Assembly (NCBI GenBank): GCA_902729315.2
Contig: LR746265.1
Span: forward strand, 3,576,892 to 3,640,891
Source: Spirodela intermedia
Lineage: Eukaryota > Streptophyta > Magnoliopsida > Alismatales > Araceae
Direction of reading: 5' to 3'
Length of the DNA: 64,000 nt
Position numbers and translations under genes: made by a program. The notes beneath the pieces were generated by a model that was not told the origin of the DNA, ran no database searches, and saw nothing but the letters and a program-made list of their open reading frames with translations. Positions within the stretch are counted from its first letter, which is position 1. Every line of letters starts with the position of its first letter. Below, piece by piece: positions 24,174 to 34,400 of the stretch.

Positions 24174-24832
24174 TGGGGGTGGTTTTTCAGTGAGACAGAC
24201 TAAATGGGAAGAATTGAAGTTGAAGCTTTGATATTTCTGCGATCTTCATATTCTTGTAATGAGCAAGACGAAATATTGTTTTTACTTCTTTCTGCATTCT
24301 GGAACAATCATATCATTTATTCCCTATGCTGAGTCCAAGGAAATCTGGCAGCTTCACTCAACGGGAACCAATTCTGGTCTTTTGTGGGTCTTCCCTGGCC
24401 GACGGTCGCTGTTCTTGTCAGTGTCTTGGAACCATTTTGACCTCAGGATCACCCAAATTTCTGGAACCAGGGTTCAGATAGGAGTCGAATAATTGGTGCA
24501 TCAAAGTTAGAGTGAAAATCCCCGGCTAATGCTCTCTCTTTTTCTTTCTCTAGAACGAGGATCGGACGCTGTGGAAGCTAGGATCCTTGCCTCCGGGGCT
24601 GATTACGTTTTACAACCTGACGTACCCTCTGGACCGTCGTTGGCATGTTCTGGGGCTTGGCTACGACTCCGGCGTCGAAGTCAAAGAGGTTGACGGCGCT
24701 GCGGTCGTTCATTACAACGGCAACTACAAGCCCTGGTTGGACCTGGGGATAGTCAGGTTCAGGAAGTACTGGTCCAAGTTCGTCAAGTTCGATAACCCAT
24801 ACCTCCGCGCCTGTCGCGCCGTCTTCGACTGA
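18131..24832 (+). CDS. GAUT1: GAUT1-like galacturonosyltransferase (GT8)
   Basis: Proposed exons: 18131-18193, 19976-20049, 20230-20290, 21923-22060, 22412-22507, 22578-22912, 23009-23954, 24554-24832, about 663 residues (Arabidopsis GAUT1 has 673). The last five exons are secure; the first three rest on phase agreement and on forming a hydrophobic signal anchor (MLVLVFSPL joined to AMLLLPLIW). Intron 1 would then have a GC donor (CTG|GCAAGA); an alternative is a longer first exon to 18358. Recognisable parts: a GAUT1-type stem region (KYSVWRREYENQKPDS, LMKDQIIMAKVYASIA), KLRAMLQ, LYHYAIFSDNVLA, the metal-binding FLDDDVVVQ (Asp487-489), CGWAFGMNMFDL and HYNGNYKPW for UDP-sugar contact. GAUT1 adds galacturonic acid to homogalacturonan in the Golgi. 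The symbol marks the closest type; a GAUT2/GAUT3 relation is not excluded. Intron 3 (20291-21922) is 1.6 kb. Confidence 0.92.
24127..24171. repeat. (AC)22 microsatellite
   Basis: A pure AC run of about 45 bp in the last intron of the GAUT1-like gene. Upstream, 24096-24126 is an imperfect ACACAG/ACAGAC precursor. Length polymorphism between individuals is likely. Confidence 0.95.
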
Positions 24833-25027
24833 CCCTCTTACTCCCCTGTACGTCAACTCAAAACCCCAATAATCTGATTCATCATATCCCCAATTCTTTC
24901 GCAAGCTCATCATTCCCATTCCCATTTTCAGTTCTGCAGTTTCTCGCTCCCCACCCTATAATGCCAAGTTCATCCATCTCTAGTAAGCGAGCCGTTGACT
25001 ACAGTGCCTTCGAGCTGACCGACTCCA

Positions 25028-27187
25028 ATGGCCCGGCTTCATCAGCCTTTGACTGCCCCCCTCAGCCTTACCCTGGCCGCAGCCATGGCCATCGACTCCG
25101 ACTCCCTCCCTCGTATGCTCAAATGGTGCGCCGGGGTAGCGTGTTTGAGAGGAGGCGCCTCTCTTCACGCGAGGGCCGTGAAAGGGGGCTTCGAGGCAAG
25201 CACCTCCACCGCTAACTCTCTGGTGAGCTTCTACGTCAGGTGCGGCATGATCGACTCCGCGTGGCGCGTCTTCCAGTCCATGGGGACGACGAAGGACTCT
25301 GTCTCGTGGAACGCCATGCTCCACGGGTTCCTCTCCGGCGGCGCCGCCCGAGAAGAGGGGCTGGCGCTGTTCACGGCGGCGAGGGCCGCTGGCTCTGAGC
25401 TCAACCTGTCCAACCTCGTGCTCGCGCTGCAGGCCTGCTGGAAGCTCGGAGCCACGCTCGAAGCTCTGGTGATCCACGGCCTCGTGGTGAGAAATGGCGC
25501 TTCCAGCCACCTGCCCATTCAGAATTCCCTTCTCTGTAGCTACGCTAAATCACGCGACATGGGGTCCGCGCAGCAGATGTTCGACGAAATTCCCCACCGA
25601 GATATGATCTCCTGGAGCGCCTTGATCGGGGGTTACGCTCAGTGTGGGGAGCCCGAGGCCGGCCTACGGTGGTTCCAGGAGATGGTTTCGAGCCGTAGTG
25701 CGGAGCCTGACGGCGTGACGCTCGTCAACGTTCTTCAGGCTTGCAGCTGTCTGGAGGACGCCGAGCCGGGGGAGATGATTCATGCCCACGCGATACGCCG
25801 AGGTTTTCAGCACGACGTCTTCTTGGGAAATTCTCTCATCAGCATGTATTCCAAGTGCCTCGCCCTGGGCTCCGCCCGCAGAGCCTTCGCTGAAGTTCAC
25901 CGCAAGAACGTTGTCTCCTGGAATAGTCTGCTGTCTGGGTTAGTCCACGGTGAGCTACATTCGGAGGCCCTGTCGCTGTTCGATTCGATGAGAAGAGCGG
26001 GATTTGCGGAAGATGAGGTGACCCTCGTCAGCCTCTTGCATACCTGTCGGAGTCACCAGCATGGAGTTCGGTGCAGGTCCATCCACAGCGTGGCTACTCG
26101 TAGGGGCTTTGAGTCGAACATGGTGGTTGTGAACACGATATTGGACGCCTACTGTAAATGTGGCCTCGTGGGGCTCGCTTCCAGGCTGTTCGGCGCTATG
26201 AACGACAGGAATTTGATTTCATGGAGTACGATGATGATGGGCTTCTCCGACTCCGGGCAGCCAGATGAAGCCGTCTCTCTATTCGGGGACATGATGCTGG
26301 CGGATGTGAGGCCCAACTCTGTGATCTTGCTGAGCATTCTGCAGGCTTGCTCTGCGCTGGTGGAGATTAAGCTTCTGAGGAGTATCCATGGCGTCGCCTT
26401 CAGGAATGGTTTGACCGGGGAGCTGGCGGTCGGCACGGCGCTCCTGGATGCGTACGCCAAGTGCGGCGAGATCGAGTCATCGAGTAAGGTTTTCAGCGGA
26501 TTGCCCGAGAAAAATGTGGTGTCTTGGAGCGCGATGATCGCCGCCCTCGGCGTGAACGGCCGGCCCCGAGAGACGCTCGCCCTGTTCCGTGAAATGGAGT
26601 TCCGAGGTGTGAAGCCCAACGAGGTCACCGTGCTGTCGCTGCTCTCTGCATGCAGCCATGGGGGGATGGTGGAGGAGGGCCTCTCCTGCTTTGGAGACGT
26701 CTTCTCCAGGTACTCTCTCTCGCCGTCGCCGGAGCATTACTCGTGCCTGGTGGATATGCTGGCCAGGGCCGGAGATGTTGGTGGCGCTTGGAAGGTCATC
26801 GAGGAGCTGCCCGTGGGGTTGACGGTGGGCGCGGCGGCGTGGGGCTCTCTGCTGAGCGCCTGCAGAAGCCATGGCCACTGGGAGCTCGGGGAGAGAGCGC
26901 TCTCTCGCGTGGTGGAGTTGGAGCAGTCGGAAGCCTCTGGGTACCTGCTGGCTTCGAACATGTACGCCATGGGAGGGGAGAAGAGGGCCTCGGCGAGGAT
27001 GAGGATGATGGTGAAGGAGAGAGGCCTGCGAGTGGCGCCTGGTTTTAGCTCGGTGAGCCTGGACCGGAGGCTCCACAGGTTCGTCGCCGGAGACGACTCC
27101 CACCCGCGATCTGTGGAGATCCGGTCAACTGTCGGACACCTGCATCTCTGCATGAGAGCATCATCAGACGAGAAGGCAGTGGATTAG
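25028..27187 (+). CDS. PLS-class pentatricopeptide repeat protein, At2g17210-like
   Basis: A single intronless frame of 719 codons. PPR repeats run from about residue 60 to 610 with the usual signatures: NSLVSFYVRCGMIDSAWRVF, DSVSWNAMLHGF, DMISWSALIGGYAQCG, NSLISMYSKC, NVVSWNSLLSG, NVVSWSAMIAALGVNG, LVDMLARAGDVGGAW. The end (about 638-719: GYLLASNMYAMGGE, VKERGLRVAPGFSSV, HRFVAGDDSHP) is an E/E+ tail; no DYW deaminase domain follows. Such proteins bind organelle RNA one base per repeat, often for C-to-U editing or maturation; target and organelle are unknown. Order and wording of repeats match Arabidopsis At2g17210. The N-terminal 20-25 residues could be part of a targeting peptide. The start lies only 195 bp after the GAUT1-like stop codon, so its promoter must be short or overlap that gene. 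Confidence 0.96.
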   Translation: MARLHQPLTAPLSLTLAAAMAIDSDSLPRMLKWCAGVACLRGGASLHARAVKGGFEASTSTANSLVSFYVRCGMIDSAWRVFQSMGTTKDSVSWNAMLHGFLSGGAAREEGLALFTAARAAGSELNLSNLVLALQACWKLGATLEALVIHGLVVRNGASSHLPIQNSLLCSYAKSRDMGSAQQMFDEIPHRDMISWSALIGGYAQCGEPEAGLRWFQEMVSSRSAEPDGVTLVNVLQACSCLEDAEPGEMIHAHAIRRGFQHDVFLGNSLISMYSKCLALGSARRAFAEVHRKNVVSWNSLLSGLVHGELHSEALSLFDSMRRAGFAEDEVTLVSLLHTCRSHQHGVRCRSIHSVATRRGFESNMVVVNTILDAYCKCGLVGLASRLFGAMNDRNLISWSTMMMGFSDSGQPDEAVSLFGDMMLADVRPNSVILLSILQACSALVEIKLLRSIHGVAFRNGLTGELAVGTALLDAYAKCGEIESSSKVFSGLPEKNVVSWSAMIAALGVNGRPRETLALFREMEFRGVKPNEVTVLSLLSACSHGGMVEEGLSCFGDVFSRYSLSPSPEHYSCLVDMLARAGDVGGAWKVIEELPVGLTVGAAAWGSLLSACRSHGHWELGERALSRVVELEQSEASGYLLASNMYAMGGEKRASARMRMMVKERGLRVAPGFSSVSLDRRLHRFVAGDDSHPRSVEIRSTVGHLHLCMRASSDEKAVD

Positions 27188-28487
27188 AGGTCGCCGATCC
27201 GCTGTTGGTTCAATGGGCTGGCGGGGGTTGAAAATACTGTTCTTGGGCAAGGACAGAAATTGTAAAAAAAATAAAAAAAGGAAAAGAAAGAAAAAGAAGA
27301 AGGCCCCATATCATTTTCTTCGGGCGTTTAATCTGTGTTTCTTCTGTTTGATCGTGTATAGTGCGATTCGCAGGCGATCGCATGAAGAAGGACATTAATG
27401 GTGATCCTCGAGGACGGATACATCTTGATTAGACCTGGGTCGGCCTCTCAGAGAGTACCCTCTCTCGTTCATTAAAACCTCAACGCCAAACCATCCTCCC
27501 TCTGTGCAGCAGTTCTGAGAGGTCTCTGTCTCATCCGGGTCCACCCGATTCCCCCTTAGAACTGTAGAAGCGGAGTACCAGGCAGTGGTGGGGCCTGGAG
27601 AATGGGTGATATCTACCATGGTCAACCCGGGCAAAAATAGGACGCCAAAAAGCGGCCGGGTCGTCTGACAATCGTTGACCAAAATGACTCCGCTTGCAGA
27701 GCTCTGCCCGTCGCAAGACGGCACATGGCTGTTCAGATGGCATCCGTGGGCCTGAGATGATGAATGGCATCGGATCTGCTGAAATTAACATATTCCCTCC
27801 CGACTCTCCGTCATCGTCCTCCTCGCGCTGGTCTCATTCAATTCACTCGATCGTCTGCACTGGAGGAGTTGACCCGGTGCACGCCACATCACGTACTGCT
27901 TGTTTTTCATCTCTTCGGTGAAACTCCCACCGCCGGTCTTCCCCTTTACGCAAAGATATGAAACACTTTAAATCTGACAAAGAAAGCGGTGTGTACACCA
28001 CCTCGTGAGAAGTTTCCGCCGTATGGAACGCCAATTATTTTCCTAAATAATTGTTTGCTTTTACGAGACGAAGCAGTATTTTACCATCTGTTGTATTGAG
28101 CGGGAACTGGCTGCTTCTTATGGTTCATGTGAAATCCAAGGCTGATGGACTCCGCAGGAGATTGGGAGAGGAAGGAAGTTCTCTCCCCTCTTGAGAGGAA
28201 TCGAGGTCTCTTTCATCCCTTTGGGCATTTGTGGGTCACCAAGATTGCTTTTTTCTGACGGCTCTTTGCAGAAACCGCGACGGGTCGTTGCGGCTTGCAG
28301 CCGCGTTGACGGAAACACCCCCGTCGAGGAGCGGAGGGGAGCAATGGTGGGTGTCCTGTAAAACAGCAGGGTATTAATGTCAAGTGGCGGGAAGAAATCT
28401 GTCGTCTGCGATATATAAACGGATTCCACCGCTACCCATCACCACGTTTAAGCACTCCCCGTACGAGCAGGAGCGGGCTGTGAAGCC
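27188..28487. other. intergenic region between PPR and NPC1 genes
   Basis: It begins with an A/AAG-rich stretch (27263-27302), the probable PPR 3' UTR, and ends in the NPC1 promoter. Open frames of 60-110 codons on both strands show no recognisable similarity. Several TTGACC cores (near 27674 and 27869) occur. No gene is called. Confidence 0.6.
28412..28419 (+). promoter_or_regulatory. TATA box (TATATAAA) of NPC1
   Basis: GCGATATATAAACGG is a strong TATA match 69 bp before the ATG at 28488, which implies a leader of about 35-45 nt. This supports the assignment of the first coding exon. Confidence 0.6.
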
Positions 28488-31400
28488 ATGGGCCTCCTCG
28501 CCGGGAGAACGCTGCCGTTCCGGTGGAGATATGCTGTGGCTCTTTGGTTACTTCAGGCAAGAGAATTAGGGTTTCATTGAGTCGTATCTCATGATCTCTC
28601 GGAGCTTGATGTTCCTGTCGTTGATGCAATGTTGGATTGCACTTCATTTGGGTGGCGTGCATTTGATTTGAGAATTCTTCACGAAGGATTTCGAACGATT
28701 CTTATGGCCTTTCCTTGGATAGACTTTCAAAAAACTTTTGTTGGACAATCCTAGACGTAGCTTCCATGAATTATAGCGTATGTATTTCTCCTCGTCCACC
28801 AGCTGATTTCTCCTGGATCAACGCGTGGCTTTGAGTGATAGGCAGAAACAATCGACTCTGTCGCATTTAGAATTGAAGATCTATTCTAGTCTTCCAAAGT
28901 ATGATCTACAATATCATCTCGACGAGCTTCTAGACGTTCTCATCCCCCTTCCAAGACTGGACTTTCTGCGGAGATTTTGTACCCGGCTCCAGATGGAAGA
29001 CCGAGTTTTGCAGTAGGCCACGCTTATAAGATGGAGCAGCACACGTCCACTTCACTTTTGTCTGCTCGTTCTACCTTCATAAGTTGCTTTGCTCTTCAGA
29101 CATAATTTCATAAGAGTGGTTTCTAGCTTAAGCTCACACATCTGATTTTTAGGACTGAAATCTCTCAATATGTCTAGGTTTAGGGCATTTCTGATCTATC
29201 GACCTTGTCACACGCGAAGTTCGTTTTTCTGTGCCCATATTTTCTTCAATCATCATTGAGATATTTCCCCTGGGTAAGTTTCTGTATTGTTCTGCTTTTG
29301 AGAAGAGTGCTTATTATCTTCTTGGAGGATGCCTCAAGATAAATACACGAATCTCCTCTGAAATTGAATCACTTGCTCGGTGTTTAATCGAGTCCAAGAT
29401 TTCTTTTGGTTGTAAGATGACTATGGTAACCGTCAATCTTTCGTCTGACAAAAGAGCGCTCATTTCAAAGTGTTGGTGAACTTGTGATTTCTTTTGTTCT
29501 CAGGCCTGTATGCCCTAAATCAAAAAACCAACTGTGGTGTGTGTTGCATGTTTTCAGATATCAAAGTGGGTCTTTTGGCTGGCAAACTAAAATGTATGGG
29601 GAGTCCCAAGTCGTTATATAAACGATCCCTGCTGTACGATCATAGTTTTTTTTTCCTGCCTTTTAGATCCTTGCTCTCTTGAGCTTTTCAATGCAAACTA
29701 TCCGAAAGGTTTATTGGATTTTCAGAATTATCACACTTGAAAGTTTTTGCGAATGTGTGATACTATAGAAATGATTCTATGAATTTTTGGTTGCAGTTTT
29801 ACTAACGGAACTTCATGTTCATGTATCTAACATGGCATAACTTCGTGTGTGCAGATATCCATAACCGTGTCTTCAGGGAGTTCTCAAGTGTCTATTCTGG
29901 AGTCCAATGTTACCTTACAGTAAGAAAATATCTTCATTAGATGGATTAGATGAATGAGAACTTGCTGTATTACTTCTTAATGACATTCTTAATGTTTTTG
30001 TACCATATTCTAATCTCATTTATCACTTACTGACCAGTATGATTTTTCTGTAAATTGAAATTGTCTACAGCTATGCTATTGGTTTGTTTATACATTCATG
30101 TATCTGCAGTATACGGGTGCTATGATAGGATCTTCTGCATCATCTCAGTATTTGGATCTTTTTTATAGTATTACTTCTCAAAAAAGTAGCACGAATGTAA
30201 TTGGTTTCTTTTCCTATATTTACGAATCTGATACCGCGTCCACAAAATATTTCCTTGTAATTTTATTCATAAAACTGTCCATAATGTATCTAATATTTGC
30301 TGTCCAGTGACGTAAGAATTTTTACTCATAATGTAGATCCTACTATGATCCGTATTAGCCGGGATGCCTTCGTATTAAAGTGGTTCTAAGATTTTCGTAA
30401 CTTGATCTCTTCGTTCCCAAGGAATGAAAGCCATCAAGTGAAGGGTGTGAGTGATAAATAAATGAATATTCTGCTAGAGGAAAAGATGGAATTTTCTCAA
30501 AAAGCAGTAGACAAGATGGTTCGGACATTGCAGAAAATTCTCAAGATATAGAGGCATGCATGGATCACAGTTGATCAGGCAAGATTATGGCAGAATGTGG
30601 ATAAGGGATGATCACATCTGATGCAAGTATCCAGGGTCCAAGTAGTTTGATTAATTTTATTGGCTCTGTTGGGAGCTGTTTCACTCCCCAGTACACACGA
30701 GGTGAAACAGATGGTGTTTGGTTGATGATGCCACAACTTCGACATATTTCCTCATTTTTATACAACTTAAGAGTTCATTGCCATTCAATGATGATCTTTC
30801 ACTAGAATATGCCTACCTGTTTGTGCAAAATTTATTCTGCTTTTGAAATCAACATTTCTGTTTATCTAAGCGATTTAAATCCTCAAGTTTTTTATTCCTG
30901 GCTTTCAGAAAAATACAAAAGGAAGGGTACTGCTCCATGTATGGTCTTTGCGGGAAGCGCAGTGATGGAAAGCTTCTCAACTGCCCCCTTGCTGTCCCTT
31001 CTGTTAAGGTGAGGAATAGTTTATGTTGTTAGTATTTGTAAATCCTTGTTCATCTCTCATGGATAACTCGTAATTGGAAATGATCTATGGCTCAATCCAT
31101 TATTTGTACTTAACTTTTGGAGAATTCAGGTGCGGCCTAACTTTTCACTATTTTTTCAGTTTTCACATATTAATTATTTTTTATTGAGGTTAATGCGTAT
31201 CATTATTTAACTTATCGTTATCATGGTCAAAATGTTAATTATTAACTTTTTTCGGTGTTCAGCCTGATGAATTGCTTTCTTCAAAGATTCAAAGCTTGTG
31301 CCCTGAAATCACTGGTAATATCTGCTGCACAGCAGATCAGTTTGACACATTACGTACCCAAGTCCAGCAAGTAAGTATAAATTAATGTTCGAAAATGTCA

Positions 31401-34400
31401 TTTAAATTATTTTATTTTCTATCTTTTTCTTTGAAGCATGGACAAGGTTGTTGCCGTTAACATTTTTTGTTCCATTTCTACTCACATTTTTTAACCTTTT
31501 ATGGAAGTTTGACAAATTGATTATAGATAATAATGGACTAGGTCGGGGCTGTTCATTTTCTCGAGGCTTGTACTAGGCCCGGATAGCTGAGTAAATAGGG
31601 GTAAAACTGGTAGTAGGACTAAGGGTTGGTGGGCACTGACGGAGGGGGGCAACCATAATTTCGGATGCGGGGGTGTGGGGTCTGGAACAGGAAGAAGTAT
31701 TAGTATGTGAGACTCGTGGACCTATTTACATAGATTGGAAATAATAATCCAACCCGTAATACAATGAAGTGTTTGTTAAAATTTTTGGAACTATTCCTGA
31801 ACTCTTCTAAACTTCTGCCCATACTTTGCATTACATGGAACATAGTATTCAAGGAGTGACCGAGGTGATGACTCGACGAGAAGGTGATTCATAATCCTTA
31901 AACATTTAGGTTGCCAGGTATCTAAACGTGAATTCGAGGGCCATTTGGAGTAGATGTATCGAGCATTGATATCATAAGAATCCACATTAACTATTCACTT
32001 CAAATGTAAGCTAGATATAATGTTATATCTAGCATTGATACGAAGTATATTTTATTTTATAAAAAAATATTCATTGTACTTTGTTGTGATGTTAATACTC
32101 TACCCATGTTATTTTCTGTGATGACTTGTTTGCCAGATTTTAGTATTTATGGACAGAAACGGATGTGATTATGAAGTAATCTTTTACCTTACAGTGATTT
32201 TGGAACTGATTTAAATATAGGTGTAGTTTGTAACTGCACGCCATTGTTTCCTAGCTCTTTGTCTTCTTTCATAGATAGCATTACAGTATCTAATAATTCT
32301 TGGAATTGAGATAAGCAAGATAGGGGCCATTGTGTTTGGTCGTTTTTTTCCTTTGATTGGTTAACTTATAGTCTATTAGTTTTGCTTGGATTTCTTGAAA
32401 TGAATATGGTTCACAAGGCCTCTTCTATTATCTTGGCATGTGCAAGTGTGCGTATGTTCACATGCATGAACATCCCAACTTGCCTTTTGTAGTTTAACAA
32501 TGATGATTGAGTATCTTCTTAAGTTCTTGCTAGATTTTCCGGTACCTTTGTATTTCTGATTATTTGTTCCCTTTCATGGCCCATTTGATTTATTTTCTCC
32601 TTAGTAACCCATATTTTGTGGATCATCTTTTGTAGAGAATATTCCTTCATTCCACTTTAACCTTTACTTTACAAAAAATGAGTTACTGGAGATACTGTAT
32701 TTGGATTCTGCAATTACAAGGCTGTACACTTTAAGAGAGATTATCTCATTGGTGATGGTTATATTTTTCTCTCTTCTCATTTCTCACATGTACCTTTTTT
32801 TATCGTATATGTTTAGCTTTAATTTTGTTTATGTTTCCTCTGTATACTCACTTTTTATAACATGTTTTCCAGGCAATTCCTTTTCTTGTAGGTTGTCCGG
32901 CATGCTTGAGGAACTTCCTAAATCTTTTCTGTGAACTTTCATGCTCTCCTAACCAAAGCCTTTTCATCAATGTGACATCTGTAGTGAAGGTCTTCTTTTT
33001 CTTGACTTATTAACTATTTTTTCTTTTGTTAGTGTTTGTTGTCTTATTGTAAATGCTTTAGTGTTCCGTATCACGCATGTTTTGTAATTTCAGTCCTAAT
33101 TTCTCTTACAATGCTGCTCCAGGCATCAAAGTGTGTCCAGGACAACTGAGTACTAGGGATTGAAATATGATAATGAGATCGACTTATATGAGCACAGATG
33201 TTCAAAAGAATTCAAATGGAGAATATTCCATCATTGATAAACGGCTTGTTGTAGAGGCTGAAGATGAATCACATCCATACTATTGTCCTACATTTTGCTG
33301 GTTGAGATGTAATGAAACATACGTCTAGATTGACATATCAAATTGCTTCTATTAAGAAAATCGAGAATGGATCAGTCTAACCAAGAATATTTTTGTGACG
33401 AATAATTCTTTTACATGTGTGTGCATATATATATATATATATATGCATGTATATAATGCTCATTGCATCTTGGTTACTTTCGTCTTGCTTAAGCTGAAGG
33501 GTCTGAACTGGTCAGCATACAGCTTATGCGATGTCAACTCCATGGAACTGAACTAATCCCTTATAAATAGACTTATCTTTTATCTACATCAACCTTGCCT
33601 ATGCAAAACGAAAAAGTATACAAAAATGGGAAATTTCTGAGAAAAATAACCTGTTCTCAGGAAATTTCTGTAGCAGTAGCCAGATCACACTCGAAAATCA
33701 GCATGGTAATTGTGGGCATGTGTTTGGCTTGCTAAATTCTTTTAGTGAAGGATTTTTCTATTCCTCCTCTTCAAATCTGCCCTAAGAATTGTGAAAACGA
33801 AAAATTATAGAAATGTGGGAAATTTCTGAGAAAAATAACCTGTTATCAGGAAATTTCTGTATCAGTAGCCAAATCACACTCCTAAATCAGCATGGTAATT
33901 GTGGGCATGTGTTTGGCTTGCTAAATTCTTTTAATGAAGGATTCTTCTATTCCTCCTCTTCAAATCTACCCTAAGAATTGTGAAAACGAAAAAGTATAGA
34001 AATGTGGGAAATTTCTGAGAAAAATAACCTGTTCCCAGGAAATTTCTGTATCAGTAGCCAAATCATACTCATAAGTCAGGATGGTAATTGTGGGCATGTG
34101 TTTGTCTTGCTAAATTCTTTTAGTGAAAGATTCTTCTATTCCTCCTCTTCAAATCTGCCCTAAGAATTGGCTGTTGTATCAACAATTGTCATCCTGCTCG
34201 AGCTCCTGGTGATTTGTGCTCGGCCCACCATTCTATCAGACTGTAAACCGTGAAGTTGTGCACTGCGTTTGTAATTTTCTAGCTATTCTGTTCTTTCCAA
34301 GCACTGCGATGTCAGTGTCCAAACATTGTTCAGTTGTTACCGCATCAAGTAAATTTCTCTTTGGAAAAACGTGCCAGTCACGATTTTTGCTTATTTAAGT

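Noticed and set aside
24985-27153. Open frames on the - strand across the PPR gene
   Set aside because: Shadows of a GC-rich intronless gene whose + frame has clear PPR repeats throughout.
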